A stretch of DNA of 64,000 nt from Cristatella mucedo (taxonomy: Eukaryota > Bryozoa > Phylactolaemata > Cristatellidae): the NCBI GenBank assembly GCA_009760855.2, contig WPIO01000035.1:3621001-3685000 (forward strand), in the 5' to 3' direction. Made by a program: the position numbers and the translations under genes. The notes below the pieces were generated by a model. It made no database searches. It saw only the letters and a program-made list of their open reading frames with translations, and was not told the origin of the DNA. Below, in pieces: positions 28,735 to 41,210 of this stretch (positions are counted from its first letter, which is position 1; each line of letters starts with the position of its first letter).

Positions 28735-30190
28735 ATGTAATGGAATGGGACGTAATGGAATGCGTCTCCGTTTGTAACTCCACGGAGCCTCAAAGACTAA
28801 GTGGATGTAATGCAGGAGAGTGTTTCTTTAGAACGCTCAAAGCCTAAGAGGCTTTTAATTAGGCATGAGTTAGCCAACAGAATTCCTCTCACACGCAAAA
28901 GAGAAAGTGATAGCAGGTGCGGTTGTGTCACAAGGGCGGTCGTGATAGTGAGTAGCTTGGTAGTAGCAGCGTGGTATGGCTGGAAATGATAAGCAGCTGT
29001 CGGTAGCAGGAGCATACGTGTACATGTCGTTGCATAACATTTTTGGAAGCTAGTCACTCAGTCTACGACGTGCAGAGCACAATCTTTTGTCGCCTGTAAG
29101 CAGAGGTGATAAAGCAATTAGTTTTCCGTAGAGGACCTGAGGGCGCAATGAGGTTGAAAGGGGTGCAGCAGTTCAGCTTGGTACGGAGGAGGCAAGTAAC
29201 GGCGGGCCTTATGGGTAAGCGTAAGAACACTACTTTGCGTCCGCTGATTAACCGGGAGCCATCAAAGCTCGTTCAGCAAAAGAGACACGTGGTCAAATCT
29301 CTGGGAACTTTAAACTACATAACTATCTTTGCGGCCATATTCATTAAAAGTTGCTGTGGCCTCGTGGCTTTTTCAGGAAACCACAATGGATTGCTATAAT
29401 CTAACCCGAAAGGACCAGGTATCTAGGTAGTTAAATTGTTGCAAATTGCAAGCAACCAAGACAGACATGCCATAGTCTTAGATGGTGATCCTATGTTATG
29501 TGTGGCAATGGAGGCGGTATTCTTACAGAGAGTTTAAAATTTTAGGCTGTTTGCAGACATCTTAATTCCGAGCACAAGGTGACGGTCGCTGCATTCCCTA
29601 TGAGAAGAGCAAAATCTTTTAGTCCAACCATACGCATAGGGCAACCAGTGAGTAGCAGGTCGGTTTTAGTTTCGCTAAGCTTAAAAAAATTGCCGTCATC
29701 CAGGATCGAATGTCTGCAATGCAGGCATATGGCTTACCGGGCGCTTCAGCAGATTCTGATGGTTTAACGATAAATATACTTGAGTATCGGCAGCATAGAA
29801 GTGATAGGCCGTCCTACGCATAGGCCCAAACTACTTCTCCGGAGGTTTTTTATATATGGAGAACACTAGAGAGAGAGCACGTACCCTCGTGGGACTCTAC
29901 TAGTACTTCGTCTGGTTAAGGAAACTTGAATACGACACAAGGAGGATTGAACACGGTCGGACAAGTACGATTTAAACCGCGCCAGTACCTGGTCTGCAAG
30001 ACCGAGAGTTGTTCTCAGTCATTTAAGTAGGATATGGCAAGCAATAGAAATGCCCTCTTTATCCCATACTGAGCTTTTCAGTGTCAGCCTAACGATAGAT
30101 GCTATTAGAAAGCCTTCCTTAAGAGCTCTCTCGGCGGGCGTAACAGCCAAAGGTATACCATGGTTTAAGTCTGGTCTAAGTGGAGGATTT
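28735..30190 (-). mobile_element. LINE-B copy, degenerate
   Basis: Minus-oriented. The 3' end has short repeats of a TGGAATGxGACGTAA-like unit (28,738-28,765). It continues with the LINE-B tail (GTTTGTAACTCCACGGAGCC) and decayed coding sequence. On the minus strand near 29,700 it reads FFKLSETKTDLLLTGCPM, parallel to the LINE-B post-active-site block. Frames are broken. Confidence 0.65.
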
Positions 30191-30204
30191 CGAGAGTATA
30201 TGGC

Positions 30205-30415
30205 AAAGGTGAGATGTGATGGCACACCAGGTAAGGCCGTGGCTTTTCACGACCTCGATCCTGAGCTTGTTGGTTCAAATCCTGTGGTAGGCGATTCTTT
30301 ATCGCCGCTGCAAGCGGTGGCGATGGCCGTAAAGGCTTTTCCGTCGCTAAAAAAAGAGGTTGTTAAATCAGGTAGTATTTTTTTAAAGGTCATAAGTCAT
30401 CAAGTGAGTCTTTAA
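30205..30415 (+). mobile_element. SINE-2 copy
   Basis: Contains AGGTAAGGCCGTGGCTTTTC, the B-box-like TTGGTTCAAATCCTGTGG, then GCGATTCTTTATCGCCGCTG and CAAGCGGTGGCGATGGCCGT. The end resembles GGTTGTTAAATCAGG. It is the same order as the minus copy at 38.3-38.5 kb. Confidence 0.75.
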
Positions 30416-31500
30416 CGTAGGGTATGCCAAGGCTCTGTGGTTGGTCCACTTTTTTTTACAGACTATACGCTCCCTCTGGTGATTTATTAGCAAGCGAAAT
30501 CCGGGATTTCCTTTTAATCAAACGCCACGCAGTATAACTTGGACTTGGGTCAATTGCTGCTCTCAAAATACCCCAAATCTTAACATCCATGCAGCGTAAA
30601 TGGCTTATATTCGCACTTTGGTAGCTGCAACCTATCCAAAATTATATGAATATAAAACCAATGTAATGTTAATTAAAGAACTACGTGACATTTACAGACT
30701 GGAATGCTTAACCCTCAAATGGACTCGCTAGCAAACCTATTGCAGCATCTATTCAAAACCATTGTATTATTTCCCACAAAGACATTTCACCAGTAAACGC
30801 ATCAGTTTCACAGTCAATTCTGCTTAACTCAAGCTACGTACATATTGAAAACTTGTATTTTCTCAGAGAAGGATAGCACAGCCATGCTAGTCCGTGCGCT
30901 ATTCGCATATAAAATTATGTAACTCAGTTCTCGCAGTTCCTGTTGCCTGTGCGATAAGGCTCATACAGCTGTTGCAACCTTCCACTGCTACTCTCGTCTT
31001 TCGTGAACTCCGTAATTACCACAATATACTACTTCTCATCGAAGTTCTGTAGCTTCCCATCGAGCAGCGTATTGACTTAAAGATTCTGTGACTAACATTA
31101 AGGCACTGCATTATATGGCTTCGGACGAGAATGAGCTGAAATACTTCCTAGATAGATTGACAAACGCACGCTCCACTGACTATGGTCATTTGGAAATTCC
31201 TCAAATTAACCTCAAATCCTTTGGAAACACTACTTTTAGTGTGTGCATCTAAAGGCTTGGAACTTAGTGCGCGCTGAAATGAATACATTTCCAAACTGGA
31301 AGGAATTTAAGAAAAAGCTAAAAATGCTCCTTGTTTCACTGTCTTTACTAATTTCGTATAATCGTTCATCATATTTTTAACCTGTGCTGAAATTGAGCAA
31401 ATTTTGACTAAACAATTGATGTGCTTTCATTTTAAGTATATTTGAAATGCATGTACGTGGATTTAGTTATTTTAGGCAGTTTATACATATTTTATTATTA
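30416..31500 (+). mobile_element. LINE-A copy, old and degenerate
   Basis: Plus-strand pieces read VVGPLFFTDYTLPL (from the GVPQGSxLGPLLFTLYTLPL motif), later VPVACAIRLIQLLQPSTATL and LPIEQRIDLKIL. It ends in AT-rich sequence with a TTTTATTATTAACATTTAAT terminus. All frames are broken. Confidence 0.7.
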
Positions 31501-33454
31501 ACATTTAATAATATTTAGCATGACCTGTTGCTGTCATTTACGAGTAAACAGTCAATCGAGAGACTAAAAGGTAGAGCGAATTTGATCAAAATTAAATTAC
31601 ACTGAGTGCTTGAGTATTTCTTCATAATTTGTGGGCCTTTTGTAAAATCTAGCACCGATTCCAGCTAATACGGTGTCGTTTGCACAAACACCAATGACAG
31701 ATCTGCTATGGGCACAGGATTCATGGCAGGCTTTCAATATAATCACCACCGTATGTTCACTCATGTTAGGTTTAGTATTTTGGTATGAGAGAGAGAAAAT
31801 AAATGGAAAAGATGAATAAAAACGTGTTTATCTTAATGTAAATATAATCATACGCCGGCGACCATGTTGAACATCCCTGCTACGAGCACTGTGACAATAT
31901 CAGGTCTTACGTTGTTGTATGACCAAACGACGGCGTATAAGCTGTCTATTCTCAATTCTAAAATTTTCCTGCCGAGAAAAACCTTATTTTATCGATACGG
32001 CGGTTTTTTAGCCTCAAGATAATCTGCATATGAACAAGCACCAAAGCATGAGCTAACTTCTGTCTGTACGACTGTCAGTTATTGACAAAGGCGTGTCGGC
32101 TGAGCGTGTTCATTATTGACCACAGCAGTATACAGCACAGAAGAACTCCTTAAACCTGTTATCTTACTGCCTGCGAGCCTATTATGGACTTACAAGCTGG
32201 AAGTGCACCAACTCGCGCGAGAAAAATTGGTATCTACTCGGCCTGCTAAAACCAGCATCTACTCAGCTACTTATCACTCCAATCAGTAAACAGGCATGCC
32301 GTGTGCCACAAGCATTGTATCACGCTCATTAGTCAACCCAATATGGGTAGTGAATGGCCAGATTCAAACTATTTTTCGTTCATTTACAGCACCCCGCTAA
32401 CGGTATACATTATACGCTTGAAGAAGGTACAAACCGAGCAACATTTGCTTTATACTTTGGCAAGCATGTCACAGCAACAGGTCGACAGTAAGAGTTTTCT
32501 TAAGGCTCATTACAGTGTCATTTCGAAGAAGTATTTTTATTGTCGTCATGCAAACAATAAAATTAAAAAAGGAGGCACGAAAGGTGTTAAAGTAAGCCAG
32601 TAAGATACTGTAGGCATTAAGTCGTTCGACCAGTAATGGACAAGCGCGGGTCCATGCTGACCACTTATGCTACTCAGCTAACGTTTCTTACTTAGGCCTG
32701 CTTCACAAACACGTCTACGGATGGACGTGCCCATCACTAAGCAAGCAAACTCTAGCTTCGAATAGTATCAATCTATAGGTTTTCAAGTTTTTGAAAAGGC
32801 CAATAAGTTGATAGTTACAATACAAGACATAAGCAGAACGATGCGATTTTAGTGATTTTTATGATGGAAACGTAGCTATCCCGAAACTCATTTGCCGGCA
32901 GTAGTAATTTTTGATGAAAATGTGAAACTTCCGGCAAAAATAACGCTATTCATTTCTAATACTTCACGCGATTGAAAATATGTTGAGAAAGATGGCCGGC
33001 CGAAACAAAACTGCATTACTCTAAGCTAAATTGGTACATTCTCTTGAGTATTTAGATGATCGTCTTGGTTGGGGAAACCTCATTGAGAAAGTTAAACGTG
33101 ATATCCGCACTCTTAGTTGAATGGGGTTGTTTTTTCCATTTCAAGTGACCTCCACGAAGGGGAAAAGCCTATGAGTTCAAAAAATAGCACCTACGATATA
33201 CATAAAAATTTTCTTCACTTGCACAATAAACTGTTGCAACATAAATTATGTTGTTGGCTATTTAGAGCTCGATACTGTAGGGTTCGTTTTTTTATTGAAT
33301 TAAGACCCAGAGTCGTACCTATACCAAAGAATATTCGTAAAGAATTGCCTCAGTTTAGCTAAAGGTTCAGCACAATGAGACAAAAGTTCATTTTGAAGCT
33401 GATTTCAGAATGGCTGGAACAAGGCGCTTCTGCTATGATTCATCTAGCTAGTAA
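31501..33454. other. Unassigned AT-rich intergenic stretch
   Basis: No gene or repeat was recognised. Plus frames at 32301-32603 (100 codons) and 33117-33362 (81 codons) have no identifiable domains. Confidence 0.35.
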
Positions 33455-33625
33455 TAGTACCCTGTGCATGTCACCCCTAACCATGTTATTCATTTTGTTT
33501 GTTTTTCAAGCATGATTTTACTTACCATTTAATTGCATTTCCCATTGCAGCAAATGTAAAGCGCCTAGAAAGAGATTAAGTTCTCTGAGGGCGCTTTATC
33601 AAGTACATTATTATTATTATTATGT
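33455..33625 (+). mobile_element. LINE-A 3'-terminal fragment, well preserved
   Basis: About 170 bp nearly identical to the end of the 13.0-14.2 kb copy, including GCATGATTTTACTTACCATT and the terminal hairpin AAAGCGCCTAG to GGGCGCTTTATC with an ATT tail. A very short 5'-truncated and probably recent insertion. Confidence 0.92.
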
Positions 33626-33650
33626 TAAGGCGTGAGAACACTTGCATATA

Positions 33651-33708
33651 ACGTAAATAGAAACGTAAATAGTAATGTAAATAAACGTAAATAGAACGTA
33701 AATAGAAA
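33651..33708. repeat. Short tandem array of ACGTAAATAG-like units
   Basis: Five imperfect copies of ACGTAAATAG(AA/TA) in tandem, placed exactly between a LINE-A tail and a LINE-B tail. Confidence 0.85.
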
Positions 33709-33719
33709 GCTTTACTTTC

Positions 33720-33995
33720 ACTTACTAGTGCATTAAACGACATCTACTTTCCTGCTGCCTACTGTGGCACATCTTTTCCAGCCATCCTGAGCTGCTACTT
33801 CCACGCTCTTAATTATTTCAATTGCCCTCGTGACTCAGTTACGCTTCGCATTTTCTCTTTGTTGTGTGAGATGAATTTTTTTGGCCACCGAATGCGTACT
33901 GAAAGCTGCTTAGTCTTTGATTTTGCTACAAAAAACGCTTCTGAGTAACACCTTCTTTGTCTTTGTGGCTTTATGGAGTTGCAAACGCTTATGGA
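33720..33995 (+). mobile_element. LINE-B 3'-tail fragment
   Basis: Matches the LINE-B tail at 1.45-1.76 kb and 19.2-19.45 kb, for example CATCTACTTTCCTGCTGCCT, TGAGCTGCTACTTCCACGCT and GTCTTTGTGGCTTTATGGAG. Confidence 0.8.
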
Positions 33996-34319
33996 GTGGG
34001 TCATTGTTTCGGCCGGAGCACCGCCGAGAATAAGTTATAGTAGGCAAGACGACATTTCTGGAGTGAATGGCTAACTCAGCTGCGGTAGCCTTATCATGGC
34101 ATTTCCAAGCGTTTGCTAAGCTACTGGACTGAGATTTAATGTTTTGTCTATAAAAATGTCATTTTGAAAGAAGACGAAAATATTCCCGCAGTGGCCACAG
34201 AAGGGAGTCATCTTTGAGGGTTAGCTTTCCAATTTATGACTGAAACTACACATTCCGTAGCCTTTAGGTTTGTCGTATCACCCACTTTGATACATTTAGC
34301 CTTCCAAGGCAATGCAAGC

Positions 34320-34680
34320 TGCTAGGATGCCGAGAAAACCCTAAGTGCTAACAGATGCAGAATGATCAAAATTTGTGTACACCTGAGCGCCAACAGTATA
34401 TAGTGAAAACCAAGATCATGTTTGGTGACGACATCGACAAGATGAAGAGTTAAGAATGCGAAAATAAGTAGGCCTAGAATATATCCCTGAAGTATCTTAC
34501 ATATCCAAAGGTTCTCCTTACTGCCGGTGGCCATTGGGATCTAGGTCTAGCTACGACCTAAGATCGCGTGGTGTCATGCTAGTGATGGGTCCGCGATCCT
34601 CAAGTGCAAAAACGGACACTCGGGAATGATATTCTAATCTAAGGCATCAAACCTGGCAGATCCAGCAGAATTAGTAAATG
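34320..34680 (-). mobile_element. Degenerate LINE-A RT fragment
   Basis: Minus-strand 34534-34322 gives GYILGLLIFAFLTLHLVDVV and KHDLGFHYILLA. This is the GVPQGSxLGxLxFTxYxLPLADVxxKHxLGFHFYADD segment with damaged motifs. Confidence 0.7.
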
Positions 34681-34707
34681 AGCAATCTTAAGATGATAGT
34701 TGCATGC

Positions 34708-34785
34708 TCTCTCTCTCACACACATACAAGCACGCAGGCATGCACACAGGCACGCACGCACGATCGGCAGAAGCACACACGGTAC
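34708..34785. repeat. Degenerate (CT)n/(CA)n tract
   Basis: TCTCTCTCTCACACACATAC followed by irregular GCACGCA units. Confidence 0.85.
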
Positions 34786-37384
34786 TGCATGCAGTTGTAC
34801 CAATCCAGCTTAAAATTAGCAGTGGTAGTAAATTGTATCAGTGACGGTGAGGATTCTTGGATCTGATACTCTAGCACTATTTAAGCTACTAGGATTAGCA
34901 AGCGGTAGTGGTGACGGCCAGAGCCAATCGTGAGCAGCTGCCGCGTGGAAGCCAGCCAATGCTCGTGTTCGGTGTAACGTCCGACGGTAGAGTGGCTTGC
35001 CAAGCTAACCTGGCTAGTAATAAATCTGAGACAAAATTGCCAGATCACCTTGATGAATCCTTGTCTGTTTATTACGTAATGACGAAGGTTTTATGTATTA
35101 TGCTGTCGAACCTGTAAGCTTTTAGTCGCATGCACTGTCACGTTATTGGCCCAAATCTCTCCCAACGTGCTGCAGTTTTTGCCCAAGTACATTAGCCTGA
35201 GCTTTTCCGGTTTCTCTCTTTGCAAAGCTTGGAAGCATAAGTTCCTTAAGGCATATATTACAAAGGCCAAACCTGTGGAGCCTTTATTTTAAATGCAATT
35301 TTATGAATCGACAGAACACCTGCCAAGTGCAAATATGTATATCTGGGTAGACTAAAAAATGTGAAAATGGGTCTCGCCACTTACAGATATGTAAGTGTAG
35401 CCATAGAACGGCTGATGCTGTGCTTGCGGATGCTGGATCTCGGAGCTTTCTCTAAAAATTCCACAGCGTTAAATGTTGCTGCAGGTGGCACCACAAAGCT
35501 TCTGCTTCGTTACGTTGGTGGACTCTGTGGCCGAATCGTGTGTCACGAGTCCGCACGAAAGCCTGCTGGCCTATAGCAACATACACTGCAATATGTTCAA
35601 TTCGTTCAATACAAATTTGCGTCCTGACAGATATTGCACTGGATCTGCTTGCTTGTATGCTTTGATCGAATTAGCAGTACTTGTAGCATTTGTGTTCCGG
35701 TGGCACGAAACGAGCTGGTGGCAAGAAGCAAGGAGACTCAGTAAGAAGACTCGTGCTATTCCTGTGAATTGCTTTCACTGGCATCACTCTGACGCCGTAG
35801 AAAATCTGCAAAATCCTTAGCAGCAGAACTACCGTTCACTGCTGCCCGCTCAACGTCGAAAAACAAAAAACTTGTTCAAAGCGATGAACCGGGCAGTCAT
35901 CATTCATCCTTCCAGCCACATACTGCAAGCCAGCAGACTTTTCTAGATTTGTGCTTTCAAAGGCAACCTTGGGATAACAATGTTTAAAAATACCTCGTTT
36001 TCGCATTGCTTAAGCCAAAAGCTGGCGATCGTCCTGACTGAGCTTAGGCGTAGGGATCTGCTACTGCTGCTGATGCTTGGCTAATAGAAAATGGGCTGCA
36101 CACATACTGAGTCATTTTTCCACAGAGCTCTCTTTGTGCTGTACAATCGACTTGATTACCACTGGCTCGCCATCAGTGTACCCACCTGCGAAAGGTAGCA
36201 ACCAACTGGTCTCGACATCTTGGCTGATTTGGGAACATGAATCGAGAAAATCCTCAAAATAGCGAGCTTGGGGGTTCAGCAGGATTCCGCAGTTATATTT
36301 TACCAAAAGACGACTGATTAAGATAGCTTAACACGCTAAAAGTATCTTTAAGCACTAATTAATCACTGCTGTCTATTTATGATCTGTGGTATCCGGTGGT
36401 TAACGCAGGAAAATGTATTCACTGCTGTTTAGTATCTAAGCTGAGGCGTCTGCATCACTGGAAGCATGAAGTTGATGTGGAATCACGTGCGGGATGGTTT
36501 AATCAGCAATTAGACTGTAGACTACCAAAGCCAGCTGCTTAAAATCAAATCCAACAAGCTGCCTGTTAGATAATGATGTTCATGCATCGCACATTTTCGC
36601 ATTGCATCGCAGGCGAGATAGTGGTCTACGCAGTGCCTGGCTGAAATCTTGGGAATTATTTGAAATAGCAAAGGTCTCCAACCACGTAAATGACAAGAGA
36701 CAGCTTTTGAATCCTAGCGCCTAGTGGCTGAAAGAAAGAACGTGAAGAGGGAGCCTGAAAGTACCTGCATATTGCTATGTACGTAGTAGTGGAGTGTATC
36801 GAGCTCGGGGCGGCCGAAATGCCGGAGCCTGCTCAGCATACACACAGCAAGATGAGAACACGAGCGATGCATCTACGGGATTAGCAAAGCAGTAAGCAGC
36901 CTGCTTGCACTTGTAAAAGCAATAATATCTTTCAGGTCTCAAGTGGCCCATCTAATCCGCATAGTATTGCATAATTATAAAAATACTTATAAAGCCTGAT
37001 ACCATCGTTTAACATGTAGGCCACATAGTTAAGGCACAGCAGTTTAGGGCAGCCCGAAAGATCGAGCTCAAACTGCTGCTCCCCAGCTGGGCTCTCCAGG
37101 GGGGGGGGTGGAAAGAGGGTATCGTCTGCAATTGTGGCCGCTCTGATACCGAACATCAAGCGAGAAGGCCGGTTTATATATGCTTGTGGATATGCTAATG
37201 TTACTCGGTCGATTAGTTGACCAGTTCAGAGCTACAGAGTCTTACCAACGCCTTAGGTGCTATATTTGGCTCAGTACAAATCAGAGTATGTTGATTGTCA
37301 TCAGCGTCATCCAGATGCCACAGCGACTGAAAAGATGACTAAGTTATAAGCATGAGACATACTGAGAAGCACCCACTTAGCCCT
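34786..37384. other. Unassigned intergenic stretch with one membrane-like open frame
   Basis: No recognisable gene. At 35485-35820 (+) a frame preceded by TGTTGCTGCAG has a Cys-containing start, one hydrophobic segment (ACLYALIELAVLVAFVF) and a basic tail, ending NLQNP then TAG. It could be a terminal exon of an unknown membrane protein or chance. A 10-base G run lies at 37099-37108. Confidence 0.3.
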
Positions 37385-37528
37385 GGGTTGGAACTGGGGT
37401 AGGCGAGGATAGAGTGCTCACCTTTAACGACCGAGGTCGTGGGATCGAGCCCTTCGACATATTTAAAGTGCCTGGATAGAAAATAAGTTCTCTTAAAGTG
37501 CTACACAAAGGAATGATATTTTTCAAGT
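37385..37528 (+). mobile_element. SINE-1 copy
   Basis: GACCGAGGTCGTGGGATCGA, then GTGCCTGGATAGAAAATAAG and TTCTCTTAAAGTGCTACACA: head, B box and LINE-A-like tail. Confidence 0.75.
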
Positions 37529-38335
37529 CAACAGATCCTTAACGAACAGAGCTTGGGATTTTTTGAAAAGCTTTTAATGTCAATAGGATGTAATACAACC
37601 TAGCCATTCAGCCAGTGCTGAATGCTAAGCTTCGTTTATGAGCTCACACCAATCGATCGGCTCTTTTGTTTTCTTTTGTCAGGAAAGTAGGGGTCGGCTG
37701 ATGACATTACTCTAGTTATATTACAACGTAAGAGCGGTAGCTGCTGTCACTCCAGCTCAATCGAGCGGTCAATCGAGGAATGCCCTAGGCATGATGAGAA
37801 CCGGCGACCTGGATGTAAAGAGTGCACACCTCACTTACCCTTAAGCTAAAACTCGGGGGGGGGGCGCTGGCAGCACTCTGCAGTGCAGTTAGGTTGAACC
37901 GGCTAATCGCAATTGCCTGGTGGGAGAAGTGGGCGATGGCGTGACGCAGGAAGCGGATTACATTTCGCTCGCATTGTCGGGTATAAAAAAAAACGTTTGC
38001 CACAAAATATTTTACTTTTTTATGTCATTTTTGTCTATTGCCGAGGTACCGAACAGGGCGGTAATAAAGACTCTCTATAGCTGAAGATGGCAAGTCCATA
38101 TCCGTAACCTAAAGCAGGCCACCGGACAGCCGCACCGAGAGTTGCATGCATACTTCGCTAAACGTAGAGTACATCTGCACCTGGTCGGCTCTCACTGTGG
38201 ATTTCAAGTGCCCGGCTCAAAGCCTCGTGCGAAACTGATTGAAGATTATAGGACTTGGGTTTGTATGCCGCCAAAAAAAATCTCTGTCATAACCGACTGA
38301 TACTACTTCGAATTTTAGAAACTGCAATAATTACT
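37529..38335. other. Unassigned intergenic stretch
   Basis: No feature was recognised apart from a G run near 37,855-37,864. Confidence 0.35.
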
Positions 38336-38545
38336 TCTGCATTAAATAAATACTAGCTGATTTAACAGCCTCTTTTTTGTATAGCGACAGAAGAGCCTTT
38401 GCGACTATCACCACTGCTTGCAGTGGCGATAAAGGATCGCCCATCGCAGGATTCGAACTTACGACCTCGGGGCCGAGGTCGTGAAAAGCAACCGCCTTAC
38501 CTAGTGAGCCATTACGGCTCATATCATAAAATGGGTGGCGTAGCA
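38336..38545 (-). mobile_element. SINE-2 copy (clearest, with A and B boxes)
   Basis: On the minus strand: TGGCTCACTAGGTAAGG (pol III A box form TRGCNNAGYNGG), CACGACCTCGGCCCCGAGG, then AGTTCGAATCCTGCGATGGG (B box form GTTCGANTCC). The body GATCCTTTATCGCCACTGCA leads to GAGGCTGTTAAATCAGCTAG. The head is tRNA-derived but the sequence is too long and mispaired to be a tRNA gene. Confidence 0.85.
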
Positions 38546-40065
38546 CACCGAATTTTGACTGCCCCCTCCTTAATTAAGGCCATCGTTGGCCGTAGTAGTA
38601 AAGGTAACTAAGGCAACCAATTGTGATAAGTGACAATGTTCGTTAGTAAAACATGGGAGCATTTCAAACAAAGCTCCGATCAAAATGTATTAAATTTACC
38701 AAAGGTAAAGAATAATTCTTTAAGTCCAATGTGCGTGCAAACATATGAAAGCCACTCAAACAGGCTGTGACCAAAACCAACCACCTAACGACAGGTATAG
38801 GAATAATCTCACTTAGTTTAAGTAGTGCACATGGGATTCTTTCTTTGGCTGTAGACCACCAACTGTCCGAGGATAAATGTGAGTTTTAATTTGGGTATAG
38901 GGAAATACCCAGTTGTTATGAACTTTGAGCTTGAATGCTGACTTGGAACTAAAAATCGTATACAAAATAGGCACACTAAGCCAAGGCTTATGACCAGGAT
39001 TGATAATTAATTATGCAATCGGATTTGCGTGCCTACAACATGGCCAGTATATGACACGAGAATCCAACCGAGGTCTTTCTCTTTTTGGGCAGCGATCTGA
39101 TTCTGCCAGACTTTTGCATGACCACCATAATGAAAATGCATTGGTGAGAGTGTTAGCCACTAGCTCGTAAACGAGTCATCCTGAAACCACCTGCCGAACC
39201 AGCAGTAAATGTTGGAAATTCTTGGTGCTGTCGCTAGTTCACTGTAGCTCAAATTGCATGATTTCGAGTGCTGCGTCGCTACCGTTTGGGATATAGCGAG
39301 GGATCAGGAATGAACACGTAAGCTTGTTGCCGTCATTATAACCGATGAGGATAAGGCTGGCGTATTTGCAACCATTTATAGGTGCTTTGAGGCTAGCGAA
39401 TGCATGCTTTGGCTGGACCTAGCTTTTGACGATGGGAGCGTTGGCATCAGCGTAGACGTCACCATCTCATTCGAAAACAACACAGTTGGCAAGTGGAAGG
39501 CTGCAGGCAGCAAAATCATTTAAGTACTCGGGCGTCGAGAACGACGAGGGCGAATGACCACCGTGTGGCACAGGGGCTGATAATACCAGAAGCCTGGCAG
39601 CCTTTCCCTTGTTGTGGGACTTTTGGGTCCCAGCACCCGGAGAAAGAAATCTGCTCGGATGAGCTCTCTCAGAGTGCAGCACGGCGTTCGAGACTTTTTC
39701 GGATACTTCGCGTTAACGATTCGATTTCGGGCAGTGCAGCTTGGGAGAAATTTTCTTCGGACGAAGGTGACTTAGCCGTCATTAGGCATGCCACCGAAGA
39801 GTGCCAGTAGAAGGATGACTGAATGATTTGAAGACTTGTGAATGTTGCCAAATCTTCTGTCACTCGATATTCTCCATGCCCGACTATGGACACTCACTTT
39901 TGGGGAAAATGTGTGGCTGAACCCCCCCCCGTTGGATTTATAAATGATGATACAAGTAAAAATACAATAACGCGATTATGCACTTTAAGGACGGCATAGA
40001 GCTAAGAAGAGTGAAAACAATGGATCGCATCCTCCAAAGAAGATTAGCTGATTAAGCAGACGCAT
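38546..40065. other. Unassigned intergenic stretch with a protein-like open segment
   Basis: No known gene. At 39316-39523 (+) a frame without its own early ATG has a notably protein-like composition: LVAVIITDEDKAGVFATIYR, CFEASECMLWLDLAFDDGSV, then ISVDVTISFENNTVGKWKA, ending at TAA. It may be an exon or pseudogene fragment of an unknown protein. Confidence 0.3.
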
Positions 40066-40208
40066 TCTCACAAATCCCAAAATCTGCAGAAGAACCTTAC
40101 CGTCTATTGCCTGCTTGCAGTGGGCAATAAAGGATCGGCTGGTGTAGGAGCCGAACCGATTACCGGTGTCGTGAGCAAGAGTTAAAACCACCACTTCCGA
40201 GCTCAATG
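40066..40208 (-). mobile_element. SINE-2 copy
   Basis: The minus-strand body CTTTATTGCCCACTGCAAGC and a degenerate B-box head (GTAATCGGTTCGGCTCCTAC) are recognisable. Confidence 0.65.
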
Positions 40209-40974
40209 GCAACAAATGCACGTTTTCAACTTGCCCCTTATGCATTGTCATAGCTGCGAGTCGAGCTGTCACCCGAAGCCGACGCTCTCTCACGATTATT
40301 TTTAGGAAACCCAGCATCACAGGGAATTCGTAAGTAGTCTCTGCGGTCACTACCAGGCAGATTCAGCCGCCCGCGCAGGAAGCCGGCGACCTTTCTGGGT
40401 TAATTTTGACTGCAGCCAAGCATAGCCTGGAATTTGTAAGCAGACTGGCTGTTGTCATGTGCCAGAGCCCATATCTATGTAGGCAGGCTCATAGACATCT
40501 GTCTTGGCTCGGCGTTTCCTACCTCTGGCTGCTTCGGCAAGCCACCAACGGCAGACTGCTAGACTAGCTTCCTATCAGGGGCAAGGTTTTAAAGGGTGAA
40601 ACCAGGTCAGCCGATGGCGACTTAACAGCACTGAAGCTGTAGCAGTGTAGCAGCAGCAGCAGGCTCAGGGGCAGATTTCTGGTCCTTTGGAGGAAGTCAC
40701 TTCCATTCTGCCTCAACCAATCCTTGCTCGTAGGTTACAATTCAATTGCCATGGCCCGATAAACATTAGGCTTTCTGTCTTGCACACGATCTCTCTCCTC
40801 CCTCTCTCTCTCTCTTTTTTGCTCAGCTCACAAGCAGAGCTCAGAACGTGTGCAGTAGGCTTGCTTTACTGTTAGAAGAAACCCTGCTCCTTCGGTAGGC
40901 AAGGAGCAGCTGATTGCACAGCCTTATTTACACACACACAGCTTCATCAAAACATCTTCGGCAGCCACTAACTA

Positions 40975-41080
40975 GTTTGCAATCTTCCATTTACTGTGGT
41001 AGGACTCGAACCCACATTCTGGACAGTGAGGTACTAGCAGCTTGCCATCGGGCTAAGACACAGTAGCGGCCTTCACACTG
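40975..41080 (-). mobile_element. tRNA-derived SINE head (third type or SINE-2 variant)
   Basis: On the minus strand: TTAGCCCGATGGCAAGCTGC (A box-like) and GGGTTCGAGTCCTACCACAG (B box). The cloverleaf is not complete. It is probably a SINE head rather than a functional tRNA. Confidence 0.5.
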
Positions 41081-41210
41081 CTTTTGCTGAGCCGTGATGA
41101 ATTGCTTTCTACCGGATTCGAGAACATACCACCAGGGTCGTGAACTGCAAACACCGTGCAGCTGGATTGAGACTCGGCAGCAAGGCAACAAGAGCAAGCA
41201 CAGGTGAGCT

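Noticed and set aside
40975-41080. Minus-strand A and B boxes considered as a functional tRNA gene
   Set aside because: The box spacing and stems do not give a full cloverleaf. It fits a tRNA-derived SINE head better.
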